In this document: piece by piece, positions 1 to 11,619 of the stretch
Layout: every line of letters begins with the position of its first letter
How positions within the stretch are numbered: position 1 is the stretch's first letter
Assembly (NCBI GenBank): GCA_035999765.1
Contig: CP108521.1
Coordinates: 10,044,001-10,108,000, forward strand
Reading direction: 5' to 3'
DNA: 64,000 nucleotides
Source: Streptomyces sp. NBC_01231
Lineage (GTDB): Bacteria; Actinomycetota; Actinomycetes; Streptomycetales; Streptomycetaceae
Notes under the pieces: model-generated
The model's input: only the letters and a program-made list of their open reading frames with translations
Database searches by the model: none
Told to the model about the DNA's origin: nothing
Position numbers and translations under genes: made by a program

Positions 1-2
1 CC

Positions 3-3000
3 CCGCCACTGATCCGGTGCACCCTGGCCCGCACCGGCCCGACCCGGCACCGGCTGCTCCTCACCCACCACCACATCCTGCTCGACGGGTGGTCGGTCGC
101 CGTCCTGCTGCGCGAACTCCTCGCCCTGTACGAGTCCGGCGGTGACCCCGCCGCCCTGCCCCCGGCTCCGCCCTACCGCACCTTCCTGGACTGGCTGGGC
201 CGCCGGGACCGTCCCGTCGCCGAGGCCGCCTGGCGGGACGCGCTGGCCGGACTGACCGAACCGACCCGTCTTGCCCCGCACGCCGTCGACGGCCGCGGCT
301 CGGGCGAACTCGCCCAGTCCCGGGCCGAGTTGACGACAGAATCCGGCACTGCCCTGACCGCGCTGGCCCGGAGCCTGGGCGTCACCGTCAACACCCTCGT
401 CCAGACCGCCTGGGCGATCCTGCTGAGCCGGACGACGGGACACGACGACGTCGTCTTCGGTGCCACCGTCTCCGGCCGGCCGGCCGAGCTGCCCGGTGTC
501 GAATCGATGGTCGGCCTGTTCATCAACACCATCCCCACTCGCGTCCGACTGCGCCCCGACGAGCCGTTGAGCGGTCTGCTGCGGCGCGTGCAGGAGGGAT
601 ACGTCCGCCTCCTCGACCACCACCACCTCGGGCTCGCCGACATCCAACGGGCGGCCGGCGTCCCCGAACTCTTCGACACACTGGTCGTGTTCGAGAACTA
701 CCCGATGGACGACAGCACGGACGGGAACACGGACGGGAGCGCCTCGGGCCGGGGTGACGGCCTGTGTGTCGTCGGCACGGGCGGCCGCGACGCGACCCAC
801 TACCCGGTGACCCTGGTCGCGCTTCCGGGCCCCCGGCCGCGCTTCCGGCTCGCCTACCGGCCCGATCTCTTCGACGCCGACTGGGCCGATGCCACGCTGG
901 CCCGTCTCGTACGGCTCCTGGAGTTGATGGCCGCCGACCCGGAACTCCCGCTCGGCCGCCTCGGACTCGCGCCCCGCGAAGAACACCGAGCCCTGACGCC
1001 CGCCCCCACCCCAGCGCCCGCGACCCGCACCCTCACCGACCTGTGGACGGCCCAGGCCGCCGCCACCGCGGACGCCGAGGCGGTGCTGGACCACGGCGAC
1101 TCGCTGACGTACCGCGAACTGGACTCCCGCGCCGAGCGGTTGGCCCGTCGGCTCGCCGCCCTCGGGTCCGGCCCCGAGCGGATCGTCGGCATCGCGCTGC
1201 CCCGCACGGCGGATCTGGTCACCGCCGTCCTCGCCGTCCTGAAGTCCGGCGCCGCCTATCTGCCGCTCGACCCCGCCTATCCGCCCGACCGTCTCGCCCA
1301 CATCGTGGACGACGCCAGGCCGGTCGTCGTCCTCGCGACCAGCCGGACGGCTGCGGTGTTGCCCTCGGGGACCGCGACGCTGCTTCTCGACGAACCCGTC
1401 GAGCAGGTTGATCTGGCTGACCGCCAAGGCCCTTTGGCAGGGGGTAACTTGTCGCCCGACAATCTCTCCTGCGTCACCTACACCTCCGGCTCCACCGGTC
1501 GGCCCAAGGGAGTGGCGGCCACCCATCGAAGCGTGGCCGAGTTCGTCGCGTGGACGCACACCGCGCTCGGCCCCGAGCGGTTGGCCAAGGTGCTGTTCTC
1601 GACCTCGCTCAACTTCGACGTGTCCGTGTTCGAGATCTTCTCGCCGTTGCTGTGCGGTGGCCGGATCGAGATCGTCGAGAATCTGCTGGCCCTCACCGCG
1701 CAGGGCCGTGAAGGCCGGGATGGCTCGGACCACTGGGACGCGAGCCTGATCAGCGGGGTGCCGTCGGTCATGGCCACGGTCGTCGCCGACCGCCCGGACG
1801 TCTCCGCGCGGGTGGTCGCGCTGGGCGGCGAGCCCGTTCCCGAGCAACTGCTCGCCGACCTCGAAGCGACCTTCCCGGGAGCCCGGATCGTCAACTTCTA
1901 CGGGCCGACCGAGGCGACCATCTACGCGACCGCCTGGCAGTCCGACCTCGACCCGTGTCATAAGGACGGCCCGCCGCCGCTCGGTCACCCCCTCGCCCGC
2001 AACCGCCTCCACCTCCTCGACCAGGCCCTGCACCCCGTCCCCGCCGGGGTGCCGGGGGAGGTCTATCTGTCCGGCGGCGGCCCCGCGCGCGGCTACCTCG
2101 GCCGGCCTGGACTGACGGGGCAACGGTTCGTCGCCGACCCGTTCGGCGAGCCGGGGGAGCGGATGTACCGGACGGGCGACCTGGCGGTCCGCGGCTTCGA
2201 CGGACAGCTGCGTTTCCTCGGCCGGGACGACCACCAGGTGAAGATCCGCGGCTTCCGAGTCGAACTCGGCGAGATCGAGGCCGTGTTGGCGGACCATCCG
2301 GCGGTCTCGAAGGCGGCCGCGGCCGTGCGCGAGGACCCGCGTGGCGAGAAGCAACTCGTTGCCTACGCCGTGCCCGTCGCCGGGGAGGCGACGATCGGCA
2401 CCGATGCGCTGCGCGCACATCTGGCTCGGGCACTCCCCGCCCACATGGTGCCGTCAACGCTCCTCGTCCTGGACGCCCTGCCGCTCACCGCCAGCGGCAA
2501 ACTGGACCGCAAGGCCCTGCCCGCGCCGGGCTCCACGGCCCGTCAGGCACACGGTGCCGCCCCGCGCACGGACACGGAGGAGAAGCTGAGGGCGCTCTTC
2601 GCCGAGGTCCTCGGCCTCGATCCCCGCCGCGTCGGCGTCGACGACAGCTTCTTCGACCTCGGCGGGCACTCCCTGCTGGCACCACGACTGACCGCCCGGA
2701 TCCGAACGGACTTCGACACCCCGCTGCCCGTACGCACGCTCTTCGAGACACCCACGGTGGCGGCGCTCGCGCGGCGACTGGACGTGGACGACAGGACGAA
2801 CCCTGTCGAGGCCCCGACATCCGGCAGGGCGAACGTCGTCGCGGCCCCGGGTTCCCGTACGGCGACCGCCGCCATCGCCCCCTCGGACTCGGGCACGGCG
2901 AACGCCCTCGCATCCTCGTTCCCCGATGCCGTCACGTCCTCTGGTCCCGTCCCGTTCTCGGGTCCTGCCCCGTCCTCCGGTCCCGTCCCGCCCTCCGATG

Positions 3001-3827
3001 CCGCCTCGCTCCCCGGCTCCGTCCCGGCCTCCGGCACGGCCGCACTCGATGTCCTGCTTCCGCTCCGCACCCGAGGCGACCGGGAGCCCCTGTTCTGTCT
3101 GCCGCCGGCCTCCGGGCTGGCCTGGGGCTTCGCCGGGCTGACCCGGCACCTCGACGCCGGCAGGCCGCTGTACGGGCTCCAGTCCCGAGGACTGGTCCCG
3201 GGGGCCGCACGGTCGGGCAGTCTCGCGGAGGCGGTCGCCGAACACACGGCGCTGATCCGCGAGGTCCAGCCGACGGGCCCGTACCACCTGCTGGGTTACT
3301 CGATGGGCGGACTTGTCGCGCACGGGATCGCCACGACCCTCCAAGGAGCGGGGGAGCGGGTCGCGCTGCTGGCGATGTTCGACTCCTTCCCCGGGGCGTG
3401 GACGAGCCAGGGCCCGCGGCCGAGCGACCGGTCGGCCATACTGCGCAGTCTGCTCTCCATCCTGGGGCGCCCGCTGCCGGCCGAGGAGGAAGAGCTGACC
3501 GACGCCCGGTTCGCGGAACTGGTCCGGCGTGTCACCGACCTCCCGGGCAGCCTCGACGACCCCGAACTCGCCGCACTGGTCGAGGTGACGGCGAACAACC
3601 GGCGTCTCCTGGAGGAGTTCGCCCCCGCTTCGTACCGCGGTGACCTCCTGTTCTTCACCGCCGCCCAGGATCCGGACGCGCGCCCGGACCGGCACGGCTC
3701 CTGGCAGCCGTACGTCGAGGGCCGCGTCCACAACCACGACATCCCGTGCGCCCACGGCGAGATGACCCGGCCCCGCGCGCTGGACCGGATCGGACCCGTG
3801 CTCCACGGGCGGCTCCAGGGCATCTGA
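3..3827 (+). CDS. Nonribosomal peptide synthetase, terminal C-A-PCP-TE module (5' partial)
   Basis: Terminal NRPS module; the reading frame is open from the window edge, so the N-terminus lies outside. The condensation motif HHILLDG sits at about residues 23-29. The adenylation domain shows A3 ([11 protein letters not shown]), A5 (NFYGPTEAT), A7 (YRTGDL), A8 ([10 protein letters not shown]) and A10 ([12 protein letters not shown]). A carrier domain follows with LGGHSLL (Ser carries phosphopantetheine), then a Pro/Ser/Gly-rich linker of about 80 residues (roughly nt 2800-3045) and a type I thioesterase with GYSMGG. The module therefore loads, condenses and releases the last residue of a peptide. 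By hand alignment to GrsA the specificity residues read about D-V-F-S-V-L-F-I-Y-K; I do not recognise a substrate. An MbtH-like gene and a P450 follow on the same strand. Confidence 0.96.
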   Translation, partial: PPLIRCTLARTGPTRHRLLLTHHHILLDGWSVAVLLRELLALYESGGDPAALPPAPPYRTFLDWLGRRDRPVAEAAWRDALAGLTEPTRLAPHAVDGRGSGELAQSRAELTTESGTALTALARSLGVTVNTLVQTAWAILLSRTTGHDDVVFGATVSGRPAELPGVESMVGLFINTIPTRVRLRPDEPLSGLLRRVQEGYVRLLDHHHLGLADIQRAAGVPELFDTLVVFENYPMDDSTDGNTDGSASGRGDGLCVVGTGGRDATHYPVTLVALPGPRPRFRLAYRPDLFDADWADATLARLVRLLELMAADPELPLGRLGLAPREEHRALTPAPTPAPATRTLTDLWTAQAAATADAEAVLDHGDSLTYRELDSRAERLARRLAALGSGPERIVGIALPRTADLVTAVLAVLKSGAAYLPLDPAYPPDRLAHIVDDARPVVVLATSRTAAVLPSGTATLLLDEPVEQVDLADRQGPLAGGNLSPDNLSCVTYTSGSTGRPKGVAATHRSVAEFVAWTHTALGPERLAKVLFSTSLNFDVSVFEIFSPLLCGGRIEIVENLLALTAQGREGRDGSDHWDASLISGVPSVMATVVADRPDVSARVVALGGEPVPEQLLADLEATFPGARIVNFYGPTEATIYATAWQSDLDPCHKDGPPPLGHPLARNRLHLLDQALHPVPAGVPGEVYLSGGGPARGYLGRPGLTGQRFVADPFGEPGERMYRTGDLAVRGFDGQLRFLGRDDHQVKIRGFRVELGEIEAVLADHPAVSKAAAAVREDPRGEKQLVAYAVPVAGEATIGTDALRAHLARALPAHMVPSTLLVLDALPLTASGKLDRKALPAPGSTARQAHGAAPRTDTEEKLRALFAEVLGLDPRRVGVDDSFFDLGGHSLLAPRLTARIRTDFDTPLPVRTLFETPTVAALARRLDVDDRTNPVEAPTSGRANVVAAPGSRTATAAIAPSDSGTANALASSFPDAVTSSGPVPFSGPAPSSGPVPPSDAASLPGSVPASGTAALDVLLPLRTRGDREPLFCLPPASGLAWGFAGLTRHLDAGRPLYGLQSRGLVPGAARSGSLAEAVAEHTALIREVQPTGPYHLLGYSMGGLVAHGIATTLQGAGERVALLAMFDSFPGAWTSQGPRPSDRSAILRSLLSILGRPLPAEEEELTDARFAELVRRVTDLPGSLDDPELAALVEVTANNRRLLEEFAPASYRGDLLFFTAAQDPDARPDRHGSWQPYVEGRVHNHDIPCAHGEMTRPRALDRIGPVLHGRLQGI

Positions 3828-3892
3828 CAGCACCCGTACCGCGAACCCGACCCACCGAACCTGACCCGCCGAACCCGACAGGAGCGACTCCC

Positions 3893-4105
3893 ATGACCAC
3901 CAACCCGTTCGACGACGACAGCCTTGAACACTTCGTGCTGGTGAACGACGAGGGCCAGCACTCGCTGTGGCCCGCCTTCGCCGAGATCCCGGCGGGATGG
4001 ACGGCAGTCCACGGCCGCGCGAGTCGGCAGGAGTGCCTGGACTACGTCGAGGAGCACTGGACCGACATGCGGCCCAAGAGCCTGATCCGGGCCATGGGCG
4101 AGTGA
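3893..4105 (+). CDS. MbtH-like protein
   Basis: A 70-residue protein with the MbtH family pattern: an N-terminal NPFDD segment, SLWPAF, GW and a C-terminal WTDMRPKSL. MbtH proteins bind adenylation domains and are often needed for their solubility or activity, so the likely partner is the module just upstream. The start is supported by AGGAGCG at 3880-3886. It lies 65 nt after the NRPS stop and 34 nt before the P450, consistent with one operon. Length is normal for the family. Confidence 0.96.
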   Translation: MTTNPFDDDSLEHFVLVNDEGQHSLWPAFAEIPAGWTAVHGRASRQECLDYVEEHWTDMRPKSLIRAMGE

Positions 4106-4139
4106 CGAGGACCGGAAAGGACGACGGGAGGCTGACGGG

Positions 4140-5366
4140 ATGACCACACGGCGGACGATCGCATCGGACGAGCTGGCGACGCTGAACCTGGCCGATCCGC
4201 GGCTGCACGCGGACAGCGACCTGACCGCCGTGTGGCGCCACCTGCGGGAGCACGAGCCGGTCCACTGGAACCCGGCCACCGACTCCGCACCCGGCTTCTG
4301 GGTGGTGACCCGGCACGCCGACGTCACCTCCGTCTACCGGGACAGCGCACGCTTCACCTCCGAAGGCGGCAACGTCCTGGAGACCCTGCTGGCCGGCGGG
4401 GACTCCGCGGCCGGCCGCATGCTCGCGATCACCGACGGCCCACGACACGCCGGACTGCGCCGCATCCTTCTGTCCGCGTTCTCGCCGCGCGCCCTGGAGC
4501 CGATCGTCGCGAGCGTGCGGCGCACGGTGGAGCGGCTGTTGCGGGAGGCGATCGAGAAGGGCGACTGCGACTTCGCCGCCGACGTGGCGGCGGGCATTCC
4601 GCTCGGCGCCATCTGCGATCTGCTCGGCGTGCCCGACAGCGACCGGGCGCACGTGCTGAGCCTGACCTCGTCGGCACTGGGTTCGCACGACGCGGACAGT
4701 ACGGCGGCCGACGCGTGGATCGCCAAGAGCGAGATCCTGCTCTACTTCGCCGGCCTCGCACGCGACCGGCGCGAGGGCGGGCACGCGGACGTCATCGCGC
4801 TGCTGGCGGGCAGCCGGGTGAACGGGCTGCCGCTGGACGACGACGAGATCATGCTCAACTGCTACAGCCTCATCCTCGGCGGCGACGAGACCGCCCGGTT
4901 GTCCATGGTCGGCGCCGCCCTCGCGCTCCTCGACCATCCCGATCAGTGGCAGGCGCTCAGGCGTGGCGACGCCGGAATCGACACCGCCGTGGAGGAGACG
5001 CTCCGCTGGACGACCCCCGCCCTGCACTCGGGACGCACCGCGACCACCGACACCGAGGTGGGCGGGCAGCACATCAGGGCCGGGGACATCGTCACCGTGT
5101 GGAACACCTCCGCCAACCACGACGAACGGGTCTTCGACGCCCCCGAGTCGCTGCGCCTGGGCCGCACCCCGAACAAGCACGTCACCTTCGCCTACGGCCC
5201 GCACTTCTGCCTCGGCGCGTACCTGGCCCGGGCCGAGATCGGGGCAGTACTGGCCGGGCTGCGCGACCAGGTGGCACAGATGGAACAGACCGGCCCGGCC
5301 CGGCCCGTCTACTCCAACTTCCTCAGCGGGCTCAGCTCCCTGCCCCTGGTGCTGAAGGGCGCGTAG
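4140..5366 (+). CDS. Cytochrome P450, probable tailoring enzyme of the NRPS cluster
   Basis: A soluble bacterial P450 of 408 residues. The heme-binding loop reads FAYGPHFCLG with the thiolate Cys near residue 357, and the K-helix ExxR is EETLR. The I-helix reads GGDETA where AGxxT is commonest; the Thr is kept. It follows the MbtH-like gene by 34 nt, so it probably oxidises the peptide or a carrier-bound amino acid. The GGDET I-helix and NRPS/MbtH neighbourhood recall P450s that beta-hydroxylate PCP-bound amino acids (NovI/P450sky type), but this is inference. Start ATG is preceded by GGGAGG. Confidence 0.93.
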   Translation: MTTRRTIASDELATLNLADPRLHADSDLTAVWRHLREHEPVHWNPATDSAPGFWVVTRHADVTSVYRDSARFTSEGGNVLETLLAGGDSAAGRMLAITDGPRHAGLRRILLSAFSPRALEPIVASVRRTVERLLREAIEKGDCDFAADVAAGIPLGAICDLLGVPDSDRAHVLSLTSSALGSHDADSTAADAWIAKSEILLYFAGLARDRREGGHADVIALLAGSRVNGLPLDDDEIMLNCYSLILGGDETARLSMVGAALALLDHPDQWQALRRGDAGIDTAVEETLRWTTPALHSGRTATTDTEVGGQHIRAGDIVTVWNTSANHDERVFDAPESLRLGRTPNKHVTFAYGPHFCLGAYLARAEIGAVLAGLRDQVAQMEQTGPARPVYSNFLSGLSSLPLVLKGA

Positions 5367-5430
5367 GAAGTCCGTCGGCTCCGCCCGAAGCCTCGCGCCG
5401 GGCAACGGTGCGACGTACGTGGCCGCGCGG

Positions 5431-5507
5431 GCGCCGGCCTGTGGGGGCGCCGGCCTGCGGGGATGCCGTTCCGCGGGGGCGTCTCTGCGGGGAGCCGGCC
5501 TGCGGGT
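5431..5507 (+). repeat. Short GC-rich repeats downstream of the P450
   Basis: Two adjacent 16-nt copies, GCGCCGGCCTGTGGGG (5431-5446) and GCGCCGGCCTGCGGGG (5447-5462), and a third degenerate copy at 5492-5507. They lie in the 560-nt gap between the P450 and the UvrA-like gene. They may contribute to RNA structure after the operon. I see no convincing gene in the gap; the reading frame at 5581-5808 is Arg-rich and resembles nothing I know. Confidence 0.6.
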
Positions 5508-5799
5508 TCGGCCCGCGTGGTGGAAACGGTGAGCGGACCGATCAGGAATCGAGAAGCGGTGGCCGTCGGCCGCGGCTAGCGTGACCGCCATGGATCTCAG
5601 ACGTCCGCTGCGACGCGATGCGCTGGATGACGGTCGGCTCCACCGACCGAGCCGGCCCGTCCGTCGTCCCGTGTGTGCAGCCGTACGGTGTGCGCGACCG
5701 TGCTTGCCGCGATGCGATGGCGCCGGCCACCTGATCCGCATCCAGGAGAAGCGCCGAGCGTGCCCCTGGCCGACCGTGCGTCGGGTGGCCGCCAGACCG

Positions 5800-5828
5800 T
5801 TGCCGTGACGCGCGGGACGAAGTAGAAC
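5800..5828 (+). promoter_or_regulatory. Candidate HrdB-type promoter of the UvrA-like gene
   Basis: TTGCCG (5800-5805) and TAGAAC (5823-5828) are separated by 17 nt, a fair match to the streptomycete vegetative promoter. It lies about 100 nt before the UvrA-like start, suggesting that gene is transcribed separately from the peptide cluster. Sequence match only. Confidence 0.4.
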
Positions 5829-5926
5829 CAGACGCACTGCCCCGAAACGGGTCGGATCGAGCCAGGCGACGCCGACGGAGACCGCGCAGCGGCCCCGCCC
5901 GAGAGATTCCGAGAGACGGAGACACG

Positions 5927-8323
<2,397 letters not shown>

Positions 8324-8381
8324 CCGAGGCGGTCGTGCGGGTACCCGAGGTCCCTGGGTACTCGTGCGTTCCTCGTAATCC

Positions 8382-8714
8382 GTGCCCGTTCCGACAGGTC
8401 AGGCCGGAACCGAGCTGCCCGGCGTGCCCGGTGATCTGCCCCGAGGCGACCGGGCCTGGGCGGCCACCGAGGCGGCCTGGCGGCCGGCCGTCCCGGATCT
8501 CGATGCCACCGTGGCCATCGGGGACTGGCCGAACACCGGCAGGGCCGGGGCCGTCGAGGCGTACCGCTGGTTCGAACGCAACCGGGGCGCCTGCGGCGGA
8601 CGGGGCCTGTACGCCGAGGAGTTCGACGTCGCCCAGCGGCAGTCGCGCGGCAACCTCCCGCAGGCCTTCGCGTACGCCCTGCTGCTTGAGTCGGCCGCCC
8701 GCCTCGGCGACTGA
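8382..8714 (+). pseudogene. C-terminal remnant of a GH15-type glycoside hydrolase
   Basis: A 110-residue frame opened by GTG just after an in-frame stop (8376-8378). Its second half reads GGRGLYAEEFDV then SRGNLPQAFAYALLLESA, which resembles the C-terminal end of GH15 glucoamylase/trehalase-type (alpha/alpha)6 barrels, where GNFPQAFSH is typical. Full-length members have about 600 residues, so the catalytic barrel is missing and this is probably a relic. A small unrelated protein using the same fold end cannot be excluded. Confidence 0.6.
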
Positions 8715-8741
8715 CCCCGCCGCCCGGCGGGAGACACGATC

Positions 8742-8757
8742 AAGGGCCCGGGCCCTT
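8742..8757. terminator. Perfect palindrome between convergent genes
   Basis: AAGGGCCCGGGCCCTT is a perfect 16-nt palindrome that can fold as AAGGGC-CCGG-GCCCTT and is followed by CTGTTT. It lies between the GH15 remnant and the convergent DUF6479 gene, so it may terminate both. The rest of 8715-8874 holds short imperfect direct repeats and no gene I recognise. Confidence 0.5.
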
Positions 8758-8874
8758 CTGTTTCACGGCGGTGCGGCTTCTCACCGGCACGGCTCCGGTG
8801 CGGCTTCCCAGCGGTACGACGACCGTTCGCGACCTGCCGCGAACGACGACCGACCGCGACCTGCCGCGACCGTG

Positions 8875-9240
8875 TCAGCGCCCGCCCGCTCCACCGCTGC
8901 CGAAGGAACCACTGCTGCCCTCGTCCCAGCGCGGCCGTTCCTCGGACGCGCCGCTGCGGGAGCCGGCGTTGCCGTGTCCGGGCATCCGGTGCGGGGTCAG
9001 CCGGTGATCGCTCTGCGGCACCTCGTTCGGCTCCCGGTTCTCCATGACCTCGCGGACCGGACCGCCCTCCGGGGCCCGCGGCTGTTCCGCGGGCGTCGGC
9101 CGTGGCGGCTCACGCCGCTTGACCCGTGTGCCCAGCCAGAAGGCGCCGATCAGCACCGCCACGACCACCACACCCGCCACGATCAGACCGCCTGCCAGAG
9201 CGCCCCGGCCTGCTGCGATGTCCATCCAAGAGGAATTCAT
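8875..9240 (-). CDS. DUF6479-type single-pass membrane protein
   Basis: A 121-residue protein starting MNSSWMDIAAG. It has one hydrophobic span (about residues 16-38, GGLIVAGVVVVAVLIGAFWLG), then a short basic stretch and a hydrophilic tail rich in Pro, Glu, Arg and Gly ending in a Gly/Ser run. This matches my memory of the Streptomyces DUF6479 family, whose role is unknown. The frame is open much further upstream, but homology and the RBS-like AGG place the start at 9240. No partner is evident; the divergent neighbour is the Cys-rich protein. Confidence 0.8.
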   Translation of the reverse strand: MNSSWMDIAAGRGALAGGLIVAGVVVVAVLIGAFWLGTRVKRREPPRPTPAEQPRAPEGGPVREVMENREPNEVPQSDHRLTPHRMPGHGNAGSRSGASEERPRWDEGSSGSFGSGGAGGR

Positions 9241-9372
9241 GGCACGTGAGTACCCCTGGCACCGTCGGCGAACCCGCAGGCCGAGGCCGTCACCCGGACG
9301 GCGGTTCCCGAGGTCGGCGGCTCCCTTGGAATCACCGGGTTTGACGCGTTCGGCGACGGCTACCCGCCCGGT

Positions 9373-9747
9373 GTGACGACGACAACATCCCAGCAGGAGC
9401 TCTTCCGGTTCCTGGAGGACAGGTTCGCCTGCGCCCAGGCGTGCACCGAGTGCGCACGGGCGTGTGCGCTGCGCGCGAGCCTCGTCGATCCGGACGGAAC
9501 CGAGGAACAGGAACTCGTACGACGCAAGGGCATCATGTGCGCGGAGGTCTGCGACGCGACCTGCCGCGTGCTGTCCGAGCAGAACCGGCTGGATGAGGCC
9601 GGCATCCGCGCGCAGCTGGAGTGGTGCCGGTCGGTGTGCCTGGAGTGCGCGCACGCCTTCGACCAGTACCCGGGAGCGGAGGACAGCGCGAAGGCGTGCC
9701 GGGAGTGCGCCCAGGCGTGCTCGGACTTCATGGCCACGCTGGTCTGA
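9373..9747 (+). CDS. Cys-rich four-helix bundle copper-binding protein
   Basis: A 124-residue helical protein with regularly spaced cysteines: CAQACTECARAC, CAEVCDATC, CRSVCLEC and CRECAQAC. This is the pattern of DUF326/Csp-type four-helix bundles, in which Cys residues line the core and store Cu(I). No export signal is visible, so a cytosolic copper buffer is likely. GTG at 9373 (or 9371 in another frame) fits the family N-terminus. It is divergent from the DUF6479 gene and 118 nt before the acyl-CoA dehydrogenase, with no obvious functional link to either. Confidence 0.88.
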   Translation: MTTTTSQQELFRFLEDRFACAQACTECARACALRASLVDPDGTEEQELVRRKGIMCAEVCDATCRVLSEQNRLDEAGIRAQLEWCRSVCLECAHAFDQYPGAEDSAKACRECAQACSDFMATLV

Positions 9748-9865
9748 GAGTCTGCCTCCCTCGCCCGGCCCGGACCGGCAGACGGCTTCGCACACCCATT
9801 CCCAATTTCTGCAACACGTTCTACGGTGTGCGCCGTCAGGACCGGCCTGGGAGCCTGGAGGCGCC

Positions 9866-11044
9866 GTGCACCTCGATCACACGCCAGAGCAGCAGCGGCT
9901 GCGCATCGAACTCCGTGCCTACTTCGCCGAGTTGGTGCCGGACAACGCGCACGCCCGCTTCACTGACCATGTCACGCAGAAGCGCTTCTACCGGGACACG
10001 ATCCGCCGGCTCGGCACGGACGGCTGGCTCGGTGTGGGCTGGCCCGAGGAGTACGGCGGCCGGGGCTTGACGGCGATGGAGCAGTTCATCTTCTTCGACG
10101 AGGCCGCCCAGGCCGGCGTCCCGCTGCCGTTGATGGCGCTGAACACCGTCGGGCCGACGATCATGCGGTACGGCACGGACGAGCAGAAGTCGTACTTCCT
10201 GCCGAGGATCCTCTCCGGGGAGATCGACTTCGCGATCGGCTACAGCGAGCCCGACGCCGGTACCGATCTGGCGTCCCTGAAGACGCGTGCCGTGCGGGAC
10301 GGCGGCGACTACGTCGTCAACGGCCAGAAGATCTGGACCACCAACGGCGACACCGCCGACTGGGTCTGGCTCGCGGTCCGCACCGACCCGGCCGCCCCGC
10401 CGCACAAGGGCATCACCATGCTCCTGATGCCGACCACGGACCCCGGCTACTCCTGCACCCTCATACACACCCTGGCCTCGCACGACACCACGGCGAGCTA
10501 CTACGAGAACGTCCGCGTCCCCGTCGCCCACCGGGTCGGCGAGGAGAACCAGGGCTGGCGGCTGATCACCAACCAGCTCAACCATGAGCGCGTCACCCTC
10601 GCCGCCCACGGCACCATGGCGATCCGCGCCCTGCACGACGTCCAGCGCTGGGCCATGGAGACCAAGCTCGCCGACGGTCGCCGCGTCGTCGACCTGCCCT
10701 GGGTACGGCGCCTGTTCGCCCGCACCCACGCCCGGCTGGACGCGCTCAAGCTCCTGAACTGGCGGATGGTGAACGCCGTCCAGGACGGCACCCTCACCCC
10801 GCAGGACGCCTCCGCGGTCAAGGTGTACGGCTCCGAGGCCCGCCGGGACGCCTACGCCTGTCTGATGGAGATCGTCGGCGCCGCGGGCGCGCTGAAGGAG
10901 GGCTCGGCGGGTGCGGTGCTGCACGGTGAGCTGGAGCGCGGTTACCGCTCAGCGGTGATCTTCACTTTCGGCGGCGGCAACAACGAGATCCAGCGGGAGA
11001 TCATCTCGTGGATCGGACTGGGGATGCCCAGGGTCCGACGCTGA
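9866..11044 (+). CDS. Acyl-CoA dehydrogenase family protein
   Basis: A 392-residue flavoprotein of the acyl-CoA dehydrogenase fold. Visible hallmarks are GVGWPEEYGGRG near the N-terminus, the FAD-contact stretch IGYSEPDAGTDLASLKTRA, and a C-terminal FGGGNNEIQREIISWIGLG. It should oxidise a CoA thioester using FAD and electron-transfer flavoprotein; the substrate cannot be read, and FadE-like enzymes of steroid or branched-chain catabolism share this look. The frame is open from 9464, but GTG at 9866 after GGAG starts at the conserved N-terminus (HLDHTPEQQ). It stands alone, immediately left of the accessory island. Confidence 0.92.
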   Translation: MHLDHTPEQQRLRIELRAYFAELVPDNAHARFTDHVTQKRFYRDTIRRLGTDGWLGVGWPEEYGGRGLTAMEQFIFFDEAAQAGVPLPLMALNTVGPTIMRYGTDEQKSYFLPRILSGEIDFAIGYSEPDAGTDLASLKTRAVRDGGDYVVNGQKIWTTNGDTADWVWLAVRTDPAAPPHKGITMLLMPTTDPGYSCTLIHTLASHDTTASYYENVRVPVAHRVGEENQGWRLITNQLNHERVTLAAHGTMAIRALHDVQRWAMETKLADGRRVVDLPWVRRLFARTHARLDALKLLNWRMVNAVQDGTLTPQDASAVKVYGSEARRDAYACLMEIVGAAGALKEGSAGAVLHGELERGYRSAVIFTFGGGNNEIQREIISWIGLGMPRVRR

Positions 11045-11064
11045 CGCCTTGTGACGAGGATTTT

Positions 11065-11093
11065 TAGTTGGCACAAAAGAGGGATAGTTGGCA
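11065..11093. repeat. Direct repeat TAGTTGGCA x2
   Basis: TAGTTGGCA occurs at 11065-11073 and 11085-11093, exactly 20 nt apart, in an unusually AT-rich patch between the acyl-CoA dehydrogenase stop and the end of the CBASS-like operon. It could be a regulator site or mark the island boundary. I found no matching copy at the other side of the island. Confidence 0.4.
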
Positions 11094-11112
11094 TCAAGAT
11101 CACCGTCCCTTC

Positions 11113-11619
11113 TCAGAGGTGACGGCGCATTACTTCAATGCATGCCGCGCGGGCGGCTGTTGATCGGTCACGGGGGTAGGCCGCGCCGAGGTTCATCCCC
11201 TCGTCGGTCCTGATGGGCGGCTGCTGCCAGGCAAGACTCATTTGCGCGCCGGCTTCCGCGCGGGCCGTGGCGACGAGATTCGAGTACGGCCCTGCGACGG
11301 ATGACGCTTCGATCTGGAGCCATGCCTGGTGGAACGCCATGCGCGCCAGCAGACTGCTCACCTCGTCCGTGAGCTGCTGTCGCATGGAGGCCGAGGACTC
11401 CGGACGGCGCCGTATGCGGTACGGCATCTCCAGGTACTCCTCGACCGCTGTCAGGGCTTCGGCGAACGTCTTCGCCTGGTGCTCCCTTCTCGCCGCCCGC
11501 TGGTTGAGGGCGTACGTGAGGAAGGCGCCGAACACGGCGATGAACGGGACGATCAGCGCGGTGGTCTGGGACCAGGTCCACCCGCCGCTCGTCGCCGCTG
11601 TCGCCGCGATGACCTCCAT
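11113..11619 (-). CDS. One-TM protein, candidate effector of the CBASS-like operon
   Basis: A 168-residue protein with one transmembrane helix near the N-terminus (about residues 19-37, TALIVPFIAVFGAFLTYAL), then a basic helical segment (NQRAARREHQAKTFAEAL) and a soluble C-terminal part I do not recognise. It is the last gene of the operon with the CD-NTase and E2-like protein, and its start overlaps the E2-like gene by 67 nt. CBASS operons encode a nucleotide-activated killing effector, often membrane-bound, so this is the natural candidate; nothing in the soluble part shows a known nucleotide sensor. Function is inferred only from position. Confidence 0.72.
   Translation of the reverse strand: MEVIAATAATSGGWTWSQTTALIVPFIAVFGAFLTYALNQRAARREHQAKTFAEALTAVEEYLEMPYRIRRRPESSASMRQQLTDEVSSLLARMAFHQAWLQIEASSVAGPYSNLVATARAEAGAQMSLAWQQPPIRTDEGMNLGAAYPRDRSTAARAACIEVMRRHL

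Noticed and set aside
5581-5808. 75-codon plus frame before the UvrA-like gene
   Set aside because: Arg/Pro-rich, no RBS, no known relatives; overlaps the promoter candidate region.
2454-5837. Long minus-strand frame (about 1127 codons) opposite the NRPS, MbtH and P450 genes
   Set aside because: It mirrors well-supported genes with clear motifs; its translation is low-complexity Arg/Gly/Val and arises from GC bias.
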